Shown here piece by piece: positions 1 to 8,238 of a DNA stretch of 64,000 nucleotides (positions are counted from its first letter, which is position 1; every line of letters starts with the position of its first letter). Source of the DNA: Shewanella sp. VB17 (GTDB lineage Bacteria; Pseudomonadota; Gammaproteobacteria; Enterobacterales; Shewanellaceae); contig NZ_JABRVS010000001.1 in the NCBI RefSeq assembly GCF_013248905.1, forward strand, positions 3,658,001-3,722,000, read 5' to 3'. The notes under the pieces are model-generated. The model did not search any database, was not told where the DNA came from, and was given only the letters and a program-made list of their open reading frames with translations. Both the position numbers and the translations under genes were made by a program.

Positions 1-241
1 AAAGCTGGATGGATCAAGTCAGATGTCAAACCTCAGTAGCAGGAACACACCTTAGGTTAAGTTTATTAAGACATTAACTCTGTCTATGGGCGACCCTCGC
101 CCTGCTGAGCTCTTTGTCAGTCTCAACATCATCATACCCTGCTTACGATGCCAAAATAACGTCAAGACAATCAATCAGCCAAGACTAATAGTCAATCAAA
201 AGGCTTTAAGTCTTAGAGCGCTTGCCTTTCTTATATTCTCC
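1..241. other. Left edge, no supported gene
   Basis: No convincing gene is seen here. Frame 1 is open from the first base to a stop at 37-39 (12 codons), which could be the tail of a plus-strand gene that begins outside the window. A short GC-rich hairpin (GGGCGA at 88-93 with TCGCCC at 97-102) may end that upstream transcript, but no T-run follows it directly. A 63-codon frame at 86-277 has no ribosome binding site and no recognisable protein features. Confidence 0.4.
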
Positions 242-254
242 TCGCATTTTGCAT
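242..254 (+). promoter_or_regulatory. Putative activator site (UAS) of the first syp-like unit
   Basis: TCGCATTTTGCAT matches the inverted repeat TTGCA-N3-TGCAA at 8 of 10 fixed positions. It lies 96 bp upstream of a sigma-54-like promoter, the usual distance for an enhancer-binding protein. Better copies sit upstream of the other two sigma-54-like promoters (4825-4837 and 8085-8097). Assignment as a binding site is inference from this conserved position. Confidence 0.4.
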
Positions 255-337
255 CATCATGGTCGCATTCTGAATAACACATCACAAAAAATAGAAGTGA
301 AACACAAATAATCCTTTAAATTCAAATAAATAAAACT

Positions 338-353
338 TGGCCTGATTTATGCT
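338..353 (+). promoter_or_regulatory. Sigma-54-type promoter upstream of the STAS gene
   Basis: TGGCCTGATTTATGCT has the invariant GG-N10-GC spacing and fits the TGGCACG-N4-TTGCW consensus at most positions. Transcription would start near 364, about 53 bp before the STAS start codon. In Vibrio fischeri the syp operon promoters are sigma-54 dependent and activated by SypG, which agrees with the genes found here. Confidence 0.6.
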
Positions 354-416
354 CTCTATTAATCATGAATAACAAAGTCATGCTTAATACAGCAATTATT
401 TTCTAAGGAGCTTAAT

Positions 417-758
417 ATGAAATTCTCTCCATTAGCACTCAAAAATGCATGTTTAGTCACACTGCCAAAAGAGATGGTGATCACTCAAACGCCAACACTC
501 AGGGCTGCAATCACTCACCAGATTGAAACTGGGAGTAATAAGTTAGTACTGGATCTTCATCAAGTCGAGTATATCGATTCTAGTGGTTTATCCGTTTTAG
601 TTTCAGCATTGAAACTCACCCAGAAAAAAGCAGGAGAAATTATTTTACTCTCTCCAAGTGCTGGTGTGAGAGCATTAATCGAATTAACTCGACTACACCA
701 TGTGTTCACCATTTATGAAGACAAAGACACAGCCATTGAACATATCTGTGAACAATAA
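417..758 (+). CDS. STAS-domain protein, SypA-like regulator of polysaccharide production
   Basis: A 113-residue single STAS domain of the anti-sigma-factor-antagonist family. The phosphorylation loop reads IDSSGLS, placing Asp54-Ser55-Ser56-Gly57. Ser56 is the position I recall being controlled by the SypE kinase/phosphatase in V. fischeri SypA, where the unphosphorylated form promotes biofilm. The start is set by AAGGAG at 405-410, six bases before ATG. It is the first gene after a sigma-54-like promoter and precedes the export lipoprotein gene by 55 bp, so it probably acts as a cytoplasmic switch for this locus. No SypE-like partner is in the window; it may lie to the left. The family call is firm, the syp orthology is inference from sequence and order. 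Confidence 0.8.
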   Translation: MKFSPLALKNACLVTLPKEMVITQTPTLRAAITHQIETGSNKLVLDLHQVEYIDSSGLSVLVSALKLTQKKAGEIILLSPSAGVRALIELTRLHHVFTIYEDKDTAIEHICEQ

Positions 759-813
759 ACCTAGCTTAATATTCAAATTTTTCAATCTTATTCATCATCT
801 AGGAGTCGCTAAC

Positions 814-2064
814 ATGAAATCGACTACAACTATTTTATTGGCACTGTTTATGCTGCTCAGTTTACAAGCGTGCATCACTCCACGCCTATCTCAGCATAAC
901 AACATGTGTAAAGATGATGAGAAAATGCTGCAGAATCAGCAAAGCAGCAAAAAAACTCAAGAAAACTGCCACTTCTATGGCCGTAATACGCCTTACGATA
1001 GAAAGAAGCAAATCAGTATACAAAGTCAAAAATTAACTGATGAGAGCTCAACCATTCAACCGTCATCGCACGCCGACTTTATCGAGTCATTTGACACCCC
1101 CTTACTCTCAATTGGCGATAGGCTTAGTATTAATGTGCTTAATGGTGATGAATTTAGTGGTAATGTTGAAATCAACGCAGATGGGTTTATCTATCTCCCC
1201 TACCTTCCACCACTTAAAGCACAAGGTGTCTCAATAGCATTACTTAAAACGAACATAAAACAACTTTTAATTGATGAACAACTGATGATTAACAACGCTA
1301 TCAGACTCAGTATCGTGCCTTTAAAATGGGCGCCGATCCAAGTCAGTGTATCTGGTGCAGTATTTGAACCTGGTTTACATAAAATTAATCATAAATCCGA
1401 TACAGAAATAACCGATGACAGCGGGGGCCACAGTGGCGATCAAGCCGCAGGAAGAAGTGTTTATATGGCACTAAAAGCTTCTGGGGGGATAAGTCCGAAT
1501 GCTAATATTCGTAACATCACCATTACTCGAGGTCAGCGTGTTATAGACATTGATCTCAGCGGGGTGATCAATGGCAATCCCGTTCCTCACCTGACTTTGA
1601 TAGCCGAAGATCATATTCATGTGCCACACAATACTCACTTCGATGACTCACTCGCAAGGCCATCACAAATCACAGTCCCTGGGATCAGAGTCTTTATTTC
1701 TAACTTAACTCAACCAGCCACCAGCAACTCACAATCTGCAGTAGATACCGAAGCAACCCGATTTCCCTATGGCAGCAGACTGCTAACAGGCGTTATTGGT
1801 GGTAACTGTGTCGGTGGGGCACAAAGTACCAGTGCAGGCCGCCATGTTCTACTGATCACAAAAAACCCATTGACTCAAAAAATTGACGTGATTGAACGGT
1901 CTATCGATAATCTAATTGCTCAATCATGGCAGTCAGATATGAACCCTATTTTACTGCCCGGTGATGGAATAGCCTGCTATGATTCTGGTATAACAAACTT
2001 ACGAGAGATCGCACGCACCCTACGTGAAATCATTGTTCCCGTAACGCTACTCGGCATACTGTAA
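814..2064 (+). CDS. Outer-membrane polysaccharide export lipoprotein (Wza/SypC type)
   Basis: The start at 814 is chosen over an in-frame start at 700 because GGAG lies just upstream and the protein then begins with a lipoprotein signal ending in LSLQAC (Cys20). Mature protein: a variable linker, a polysaccharide-export domain at about residues 80-190 (SIGDRLSINVLNGDEF onward), and an SLBB-like region at about 230-290. The 416 residues match Wza-type exporters, which form the octameric outer-membrane channel for polymer. The C-terminal hydrophobic stretch (EIIVPVTLLGIL) fits the amphipathic membrane-crossing helix of this family. It lies between the STAS and chain-length genes, as sypC does near sypA. 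Confidence 0.82.
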   Translation: MKSTTTILLALFMLLSLQACITPRLSQHNNMCKDDEKMLQNQQSSKKTQENCHFYGRNTPYDRKKQISIQSQKLTDESSTIQPSSHADFIESFDTPLLSIGDRLSINVLNGDEFSGNVEINADGFIYLPYLPPLKAQGVSIALLKTNIKQLLIDEQLMINNAIRLSIVPLKWAPIQVSVSGAVFEPGLHKINHKSDTEITDDSGGHSGDQAAGRSVYMALKASGGISPNANIRNITITRGQRVIDIDLSGVINGNPVPHLTLIAEDHIHVPHNTHFDDSLARPSQITVPGIRVFISNLTQPATSNSQSAVDTEATRFPYGSRLLTGVIGGNCVGGAQSTSAGRHVLLITKNPLTQKIDVIERSIDNLIAQSWQSDMNPILLPGDGIACYDSGITNLREIARTLREIIVPVTLLGIL

Positions 2065-2084
2065 AAATAAGCCAAGGAGGGAAA

Positions 2085-3494
2085 GTGAAAAAACAACACC
2101 ACCCGAGCCAATTTATTTGGTTAAAGCGAGCAGCAGTGAAAGGCAGCAGTCTGCCAATGAATGCACGCCGCTGGGTATACATTAAAACAGCACTCGCAGC
2201 ACTTGCCTTAATTTGGACACTGGTCATTTTAGTACTGGTATTTTCTCCCACTAAATACGAAAGTAAGTGGACACTGATTTTACCAGGTGCAGGTGCGGGA
2301 GCTTTGATAAGCTTAGACAGTATAGGCCAAGCGACTAGCACCAACACCTCCCCTTATTCAAGTTCAGCCATCGACCCTCGTGAAAATTATAAAGCACTCT
2401 CAATGAGTAACTCCTTACTTAATACTGCTGCTAAAACAGCAGAAATACCATCAAATTTGATGGGAAAGCCCAAATTAACATTACCAAACCAAACCGGTTT
2501 AATGCAATTTAGTATCAGCAGTACAACTGCTCAAGCGGCTCAAAATAAAGCTTGGGCTCATTACCGTAGTTTACAATCACTGCTATCTCAATTAAGAGCC
2601 GATGAGACTCAACAAAGAGAAAATGGGGTCAAAATAGGCCTGGACAGCTTCGCCAATAAAGTCAGTAGTAGTCAGCATAAAATTCTCAGTTTTCAATCTC
2701 AAACCGGCTTAGTCTCCCTTGATCAATTTAAAGAGCTCGCCTTAACGATTGAAAGACTAAGACACAGCAAAGTCAACATGGTATCGAAACGACAAGGACT
2801 ACTCGCAAGTCAAAAAATGTTAGAAACACATTTGTCGTTAACTCCTAAACAAGCGGCAGATCTACTTAAACTTAAAAACGATCAAATTTATCAACAATTA
2901 CTGGTGATCTACACTCAAGCCACCACCAGCTTAGCTGAATATTCTGGCCGCTACGGTAAAAAGCACCCACAGGTCATGACTCAAGCTCACCAACAAGATG
3001 CACTTTTTCAAGCACTCAGAAAACGATGTAACATACTCTTAGGTTACCAAGATGATGTCTTAATGCTAAAACTGTCAGCTGATGATATCGATGGCCGTGC
3101 TCAACTCATGAGACAACTGCTTTCAACCACCACTGAAGCTGAAGGATTAAATCAAGAAATTAACAGCTTATCAGCACAAATAGCAGAATGGAATATTCGA
3201 CTGGAAAACAGTAATGATGATGCAGCTAAGCTCGGAGATCTCAATAGAGAACATCAATTAGCCACCGCCGTGTTTACCTCTGCTTTGGCAAAATTGGACA
3301 TAGGTAAAGCGGATATTTATTCCGCCTATCCATTAATCCAACTGCTCTCGCCACCATCACTGCCAGCAAAACCCAATAAACTATCCACCATATTAGCACT
3401 TTTAGGCGGCATAGTAGCCTCTATTTTCAGCTTGGCAGGATTAAGTATGCTGTGGATCAGGAAACCTATTCTGCAGAAAATTTTAATGACATAA
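2085..3494 (+). CDS. Polysaccharide chain-length/co-polymerase protein (Wzz/GumC type, SypO-like)
   Basis: The gene starts at GTG, preceded by a perfect AAGGAGG at 2074-2080. The 469-residue protein has a transmembrane segment at about 32-52, a long periplasmic region rich in predicted coiled coil (about 180-400), and a second membrane segment near 435-458. This is the PCP layout without the C-terminal tyrosine-kinase domain. Such proteins set polymer length and link the inner-membrane polymerase to the Wza channel. It lies 20 bp after the exporter gene and 16 bp before the ligase/polymerase gene, so the three are co-transcribed. Confidence 0.75.
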   Translation: MKKQHHPSQFIWLKRAAVKGSSLPMNARRWVYIKTALAALALIWTLVILVLVFSPTKYESKWTLILPGAGAGALISLDSIGQATSTNTSPYSSSAIDPRENYKALSMSNSLLNTAAKTAEIPSNLMGKPKLTLPNQTGLMQFSISSTTAQAAQNKAWAHYRSLQSLLSQLRADETQQRENGVKIGLDSFANKVSSSQHKILSFQSQTGLVSLDQFKELALTIERLRHSKVNMVSKRQGLLASQKMLETHLSLTPKQAADLLKLKNDQIYQQLLVIYTQATTSLAEYSGRYGKKHPQVMTQAHQQDALFQALRKRCNILLGYQDDVLMLKLSADDIDGRAQLMRQLLSTTTEAEGLNQEINSLSAQIAEWNIRLENSNDDAAKLGDLNREHQLATAVFTSALAKLDIGKADIYSAYPLIQLLSPPSLPAKPNKLSTILALLGGIVASIFSLAGLSMLWIRKPILQKILMT

Positions 3495-3510
3495 AGCCCA
3501 AAGGAAAGCG

Positions 3511-4767
3511 ATGGGAAGCAAGGGATTTACAGCAGATGTAACGACGATGAACACGGATGAAAAACTCATCTGGTATAGCATCACTTACACGTATCTCTTT
3601 TGGATTTTAGGGGCCATGTACATCGTTGCTCCCGTTATCGGCTGGATCCTATTACTGAGAATGGTAAAACGCTTTGTATTAGATAAACAAAACTTTATCA
3701 CCACTCCTGCACAACTAACTTGGATATTAGGCATGAGTGTTATGTTAATGGCACTCGTCATTGCACATTTCGATTATGAACTCGGGATCCCTAAGTTAAT
3801 AAAATCCAGCATCGGTTGGGCAAAAGGCTGGGCTTTGCTGGCCATATTTCCTTTAATTGGCTCATTAAATATCCGTCCAGAGCTTATCTATCGGGCATCA
3901 TGTATTGTCTGTAAGCACACTCTCATGATCCTTCCTTTTTGTATTTTGGCTTGGCTTGTTGGCTTACCCAGCACTTTATATGTTTCTCCTCTGAGTATCA
4001 TAGGTGGACCTGGCCCTGAATTTTTTAGTGTCAGCTTGTATGAAATAGATCCTGGTAGCGGCAGCCCAAGGTGGCGACTTTTCACCCCTTGGGCACCTGC
4101 ATTAGGCCTGATGGGAAACCTGTTTCTTAACTTCGCAATTCAGGAAAAGCAGACCCGCTATAAAGTCTATGGGATCTTAGGCAGCCTAGTCATGATATTA
4201 ATATCCCAATCTCGATTAGGCTTAATCTGTTACTTTTTATTACTCGGCTACTTTGCCTTTATTCGGTGGCATAAATCGCCATGGCTATATTTTATTGGCT
4301 CACCGGCAACCCTTTTACTAGGCCTGATGGGGGTTCATGTGATCGAAAAGTTCGAAATGAGCATTGCTGCAATTAAATCAGCCAGAGCTGGATCGACACG
4401 AGTCAGAGCACATCTTGCCCAGATAGCACTTGAGCGCTGGTATAACGAAGCCCTCGTGTGGGGACATGGCATTGTGGAACGAGGGCCGCATTTAGTTGAA
4501 TACATGCCCATCGGATCTCACCATACTTGGTACGGGCTACTCTTTGTTAAAGGTTTAGTCGGAGCCATTGCGCTCGCACTCCCTTTGATCTGTAGTCTAC
4601 TTAGCCTTATTAGCACGATATTCAAATCCGCCGTTGCAGCCTCTGCAATCGCAATATTGCTACAGATATTTTTGTACACCTTCGGTGAAAACCTCGAAAT
4701 CCTTGCCTACCTGTTTTGGCCTGGACTTATCATCGTTGGTATCGCCCATAAGCAAAAAAACCAATAG
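3511..4767 (+). CDS. Multi-spanning O-antigen ligase/polymerase-like membrane protein (SypL-like)
   Basis: A 418-residue, strongly hydrophobic protein with about ten to twelve membrane spans. A late periplasmic loop carries GSHHTWYGLLFVKGLVG, which resembles the H-N/T-x3-l-x3-G-l pattern of the Wzy_C/O-antigen ligase family. AAGGAAAG precedes the ATG. It is the fourth gene of the first sigma-54 unit. In this position it is either the polymerase of the Wzx/Wzy pathway or the ligase-like SypL. Sequence alone does not separate the two. Confidence 0.7.
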   Translation: MGSKGFTADVTTMNTDEKLIWYSITYTYLFWILGAMYIVAPVIGWILLLRMVKRFVLDKQNFITTPAQLTWILGMSVMLMALVIAHFDYELGIPKLIKSSIGWAKGWALLAIFPLIGSLNIRPELIYRASCIVCKHTLMILPFCILAWLVGLPSTLYVSPLSIIGGPGPEFFSVSLYEIDPGSGSPRWRLFTPWAPALGLMGNLFLNFAIQEKQTRYKVYGILGSLVMILISQSRLGLICYFLLLGYFAFIRWHKSPWLYFIGSPATLLLGLMGVHVIEKFEMSIAAIKSARAGSTRVRAHLAQIALERWYNEALVWGHGIVERGPHLVEYMPIGSHHTWYGLLFVKGLVGAIALALPLICSLLSLISTIFKSAVAASAIAILLQIFLYTFGENLEILAYLFWPGLIIVGIAHKQKNQ

Positions 4768-4824
4768 GAAGAGCAAGCCAACAAATCCATCACGTCTCTT
4801 TTTCATCATCACTTATGAGTCACG

Positions 4825-4837
4825 TTGCAATTTGCGA
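4825..4837 (+). promoter_or_regulatory. Putative activator site (UAS) of the flippase unit
   Basis: TTGCAATTTGCGA matches the inverted repeat TTGCA-N3-TGCAA at 9 of 10 positions. It lies 129 bp upstream of the -24 element at 4954. It is one of three such sites in front of the three sigma-54-like promoters. Confidence 0.45.
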
Positions 4838-4953
4838 TCGCCTAAGCCATATCAATAGCAAGATGCAACAGTACTGAATATCAAGATTACCCAACCAAAA
4901 CAGAAGTAAAATATTAACTTTTAAAATCAATATATTAACAATAAATTAATTAT

Positions 4954-4969
4954 TGGCATGAAACCTGTA
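4954..4969 (+). promoter_or_regulatory. Sigma-54-like promoter upstream of the flippase gene
   Basis: TGGCATGAAACCTGTA keeps the TGGCA-N-G block and the spacing but has GT in place of the GC at -12, so it is the weakest of the three. Eleven of its first twelve bases are shared with the promoter at 8170 (TGGCATAAAACCTGCT). Confidence 0.5.
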
Positions 4970-5008
4970 TTAACGTTATACATACCAGCATAATCTAAGG
5001 TGTCGTTT

Positions 5009-6364
5009 ATGACCCAAGTGATAGAAGCATCCACAACACAACACGCCAAAAGTGCTTTTTCTAAAAGCCTTTTTTGGTTAGGTTCCGCTCAAGTGATGGG
5101 ACGTATTGTGCGATTAGCTTCTAGCATTATTTTAGCTCGCCTATTTACCCCAGAAGTCTTCGGACAAGTCGCGATTATTCTCACCTGTTTCGAACTCATC
5201 TGTACACCGACAAGAAGAATAACTTCTGCCTCACTAATTAAGATGAATGACGCCGAACTCGCAGCATCACTGCCCAATGCCAACAAACTTAATTGGCTGG
5301 CTGCAATCACCGCATTTGTTGCCATGAGCTTACTCAGCTGGCCTCTCGCACTCTATCACCAAGACACGATCATTATCGCGCCTATGATACTCATGGCAAC
5401 AAGCTACCTCCTACTTCCTTTCGGTATGCTGTATGCAGCTATCAATCTCAGGGCAAATAGAATGCGAGTGGTAGGACGAGCCATTTTATGGCAGACCGTT
5501 GCCGATGGTGTACTAACTGCCACTTTTGCATTGCTTGGATTTGGGATTTGGGCAATCATCTTGCCCAAGGTACTGGTCATCTTCATTTGGATGGCCGTAC
5601 ATAGATATAACAACCCACTCCCAAAGACGCAAAAAACACCTCATGCGCATCCATCTATCCCTAAAATGCTTTATTTTGGCTCTATGGTTGGCTTGAGTGA
5701 TTTAAGCATCTCACTGAGACAGAATATCGACTATCTACTTATTGGCTATTTTCTAGGACTTGAAGCACTAGGCATTTACTTCTTCGCGTTCAATACCAGT
5801 TTAGGGATCAGCCTTGGCATTATCCAAAGCTATGGTACCGCCCTTTATTCCCACCTTTGTGGCGCTAAAAAAGGCAAACCAGAGGTTATTATATCCAATG
5901 AACTTAACACTCGATATAATCACTCTTTATCGCTGATTTTAAAAATTGCAATCCCAGTGATCGCAATACAATCATTACTCTCTCCTTTGTATCTTCCACT
6001 GGTCTACGGCAATAAATGGATCGAGGCTGGTGCGCTACCTATCTTTATTCTGCTTTGTTTAAGTGGCCTGGTTAGGCCAATAGGAGAAGCAGCAAGCCAA
6101 TTACTCATTAGCATCAATAAAAGCAGGTTAAACCTTACTGTTAATCTAGGGTTCACTTGCCTACTGGCCATTACAATTACCGTGTGCAGTCAATGGGGCT
6201 TAACAGCTGCCGCACTGGGTATTTTGCTTATTCATATTATCTGTATGCCTGCTCTACATCTTTATATTCAACTCTTTGTGCTTAACACGACTGCAATCAG
6301 CACTGAGCACAAAGTACTCACCTCATCAAAATATGTTAATCAGGAGATTCATCATGACGCCTAA
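5009..6364 (+). CDS. Polysaccharide flippase, Wzx/MATE fold (SypK-like)
   Basis: The ATG at 5009 is preferred over an in-frame GTG at 5000 because TAAGG (4996-5000) would then be the ribosome binding site. The 451-residue protein has about twelve to fourteen membrane spans and opens with the SALFWLGSAQVMGRIVRLASS-type amphipathic start of Wzx/lipid-III-flippase proteins. Such proteins move undecaprenyl-linked oligosaccharides to the periplasmic face. It has its own sigma-54-like promoter and overlaps the next gene by 11 bp. Confidence 0.8.
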   Translation: MTQVIEASTTQHAKSAFSKSLFWLGSAQVMGRIVRLASSIILARLFTPEVFGQVAIILTCFELICTPTRRITSASLIKMNDAELAASLPNANKLNWLAAITAFVAMSLLSWPLALYHQDTIIIAPMILMATSYLLLPFGMLYAAINLRANRMRVVGRAILWQTVADGVLTATFALLGFGIWAIILPKVLVIFIWMAVHRYNNPLPKTQKTPHAHPSIPKMLYFGSMVGLSDLSISLRQNIDYLLIGYFLGLEALGIYFFAFNTSLGISLGIIQSYGTALYSHLCGAKKGKPEVIISNELNTRYNHSLSLILKIAIPVIAIQSLLSPLYLPLVYGNKWIEAGALPIFILLCLSGLVRPIGEAASQLLISINKSRLNLTVNLGFTCLLAITITVCSQWGLTAAALGILLIHIICMPALHLYIQLFVLNTTAISTEHKVLTSSKYVNQEIHHDA

Positions 6365-7397
6365 AGTAACCGTAGTAATGCCTATCTATAATGTGCAGCA
6401 TTTTGTAAAAAGTGCCATTGAATCAGTGCTTAGCCAATCTTTCAATGACTTCGAGCTTGTTTTGATTAATGATTGTTCTACCGATCAAAGCCTTGAGATA
6501 TGTAAAACCATACTCGACCATCGGATCCGTATCATCAATCATAATGTGAATAAAGGACTTGCTGCCGCTCGTAATACAGGGATAAGACACGCTATTGGTA
6601 CATATATCGCCTTTATCGACTCTGATGATATGTGGCATAAAGATAAATTAAAAATGCACGTTAATCATCTCAATAAATCGCCTAAAGTAGGCATAAGCTT
6701 CTCTCGTTCAAGTTTTATGGATCATCAAGGTAAAAAAATTCACTTTTATCAAATGCCACAATTAACAGGGATCAAAGCGGCCGATTTACTCTGTCGTAAT
6801 CCAGTAGGCAATGGTTCTGCACCTGTGATCCGCCGTGAAACGTTAAACGACATACGCTTTCAGCCATTGAATCACCCTGAGCATTACACATGTTATTTCG
6901 ATGAAAATTTTCGTCAATCTGAAGATATCGAATGTTGGCTAAGGATCGTCGCCACAACCACGTGGAAAATGGAAGGGATCCCAGCACCACTGACCTACTA
7001 TCGTCTTAATCAACAAGGTTTATCTTCCAATATTATCAAACAGCTGGCATCTTGGGAGTCTATGATAGACAAAGCTAAACTCTATGCCCCAAAATTACTC
7101 GCCAAACATGAACACAATGCTAGAGCCTATCAACTCAGGTATCTCGCACGACAATCCATCAGAAACGGCAGAGGAAAAGCGGCGATTAATCTGGTTAATC
7201 GAGCCATAGGAGAGTCGCCTTCCATCATAATCAAAGAAACGGCAAGAACCTGTGTCACTGTCATCGCAGCCTATTTACTCTGGCTCTTACCTGCATCGGC
7301 TTATAAAATCTGCGAAAACATTGGGCAATATTTTATGGGGCGTATACAAAAGAACCGGATAAGTAAAGATGGAGTTAACTCTTCTATGCTGTCTTAA
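6354..7397 (+). CDS. Glycosyltransferase, family 2 (GT-A fold)
   Basis: The ATG at 6354 has CAGGAGA eight bases upstream and overlaps the flippase stop by 11 bp. The 347-residue protein begins with VTVVMPIYNVQHFVKSAI, the GT2 nucleotide-binding strand. NDCSTDQS follows, then the metal-binding IAFIDSDDMW at about residue 85. The acceptor side has an SEDIECWLR motif near residue 185. A hydrophobic segment near residues 300-320 may dock it at the membrane. It would add one sugar of the repeat unit; donor and acceptor cannot be read from the sequence. Confidence 0.82.
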   Translation: MTPKVTVVMPIYNVQHFVKSAIESVLSQSFNDFELVLINDCSTDQSLEICKTILDHRIRIINHNVNKGLAAARNTGIRHAIGTYIAFIDSDDMWHKDKLKMHVNHLNKSPKVGISFSRSSFMDHQGKKIHFYQMPQLTGIKAADLLCRNPVGNGSAPVIRRETLNDIRFQPLNHPEHYTCYFDENFRQSEDIECWLRIVATTTWKMEGIPAPLTYYRLNQQGLSSNIIKQLASWESMIDKAKLYAPKLLAKHEHNARAYQLRYLARQSIRNGRGKAAINLVNRAIGESPSIIIKETARTCVTVIAAYLLWLLPASAYKICENIGQYFMGRIQKNRISKDGVNSSMLS

Positions 7398-7445
7398 ACA
7401 AAAAGACAGGCCGCTGTAAGGCTAGCACCACTGACCTACAGCGGC
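7389..7445. terminator. Paired hairpins between convergent genes
   Basis: Two back-to-back inverted repeats: CTGTCTT (7389-7395) with AAGACAG (7403-7409), and GCCGCTGTA (7410-7418) with TACAGCGGC (7437-7445). They lie between the convergent glycosyltransferase and globin genes, where a two-way terminator is expected. There is no long T-run, so the call rests on position and stem quality. Confidence 0.5.
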
Positions 7446-7479
7446 ACCGAACGACTACACATCTCGTAATATCAATCGC

Positions 7480-7911
7480 TTATTTGGTATTATTGGAATA
7501 TTGTAATAATCCATCAATCATAACCTTTGAAATATTGTCGATGTATTTTGACCAAGCGTGAATAACCGTATCATGACACGATAACTTTAATTCGTACTCT
7601 ATTGTGAGTAACAGAGCTGAACGTACCACCTCAAAGTGGGCGGGCTTTATACCATAATCTTGATGTGTTGCTCCTAATGCAAATAACTTAGGCTTTAAGT
7701 CTTCAAATGCTTCCATCTCCCTTACTGCTAGATGAATAATTTCATTGAAATGCATTTCAATGACTTCAGCATCACTAATAAACATAGGTTTAATTAATGG
7801 AGCCATCTCAAATAAATTATTATAAAAACATTGAGCTAAATTTATTTTTAACCCTTGTATATTTGAAAAAGATGACTTAATCATACTTATCTCTTCTTGC
7901 GTCAAGTTCAT
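7480..7911 (-). CDS. Single-domain globin (bacterial haemoglobin type)
   Basis: A 143-residue globin domain. The start at 7911 is chosen over an in-frame ATG at 7929 because AAGGGG sits just upstream. Features include NNLFEMAPLIKPMF at the C-D corner with the conserved Phe, and FALGATHQDYGIKPAHF with the proximal haem His, as in Vitreoscilla haemoglobin and the globin half of flavohaemoproteins. There is no reductase domain. Likely roles are O2 or NO binding. It is transcribed against the polysaccharide genes and lies between two of their units. The family is certain enough, the ligand and link to biofilm are not shown. Confidence 0.85.
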   Translation of the reverse strand: MNLTQEEISMIKSSFSNIQGLKINLAQCFYNNLFEMAPLIKPMFISDAEVIEMHFNEIIHLAVREMEAFEDLKPKLFALGATHQDYGIKPAHFEVVRSALLLTIEYELKLSCHDTVIHAWSKYIDNISKVMIDGLLQYSNNTK

Positions 7912-8084
7912 TTTTCCCCTTAAAAGCACCTCTTAAGTCTTGAATACACTATAGCCTTACAAAAATCATTGATCAAACGCTCCCTCTATGGATAAAAAAC
8001 AAACAGGAGTAAACTAAGAATAATCGAATCAATAAGCCACAGAATATTGACCACTTAATCATCTTTCACTTCAACATTTTTGCA

Positions 8085-8097
8085 TTGCAAACTGCAA
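8085..8097 (+). promoter_or_regulatory. Putative activator site (UAS), perfect TTGCA-N3-TGCAA repeat
   Basis: TTGCAAACTGCAA is a perfect inverted repeat with a 3-base spacer, 85 bp upstream of the -24 element at 8170. It is the best of three matching sites, each upstream of a sigma-54-like promoter. As I recall, the SypG enhancer of V. fischeri has a TCA-N3-TGC core, which is similar in shape. Confidence 0.5.
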
Positions 8098-8169
8098 TTA
8101 GGCATATTAAAAATAGATGGATTCAATCAAAAAAACTGTAACCACATGAAATAAAAGACTAATTACTAA

Positions 8170-8185
8170 TGGCATAAAACCTGCT
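8170..8185 (+). promoter_or_regulatory. Sigma-54-type promoter of the third syp-like unit
   Basis: TGGCATAAAACCTGCT carries GG-N10-GC and the TGC at -12, close to the TGGCACG-N4-TTGCW consensus. Transcription would begin about 42 bp before the ATG at 8239. Confidence 0.65.
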
Positions 8186-8238
8186 TATCATATAGTCATA
8201 AAACACCACACACGGCTAAAAGGCTTAAGGTAGGCAGG

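Larger units (their letters stand above)
7912..8238. other. Divergent intergenic region between globin and fusion-protein genes
   Basis: AT-rich and without a gene. It must hold the globin promoter on the minus strand, where I see no clear -35/-10. On the plus strand it contains the inverted repeat at 8085-8097 and the sigma-54-type promoter at 8170-8185 that serve the gene at 8239. Confidence 0.5.

Noticed and set aside
86..277. 63-codon plus-strand open frame upstream of the STAS gene
   Set aside because: No ribosome binding site, no domain, and it covers the putative activator site; likely chance.
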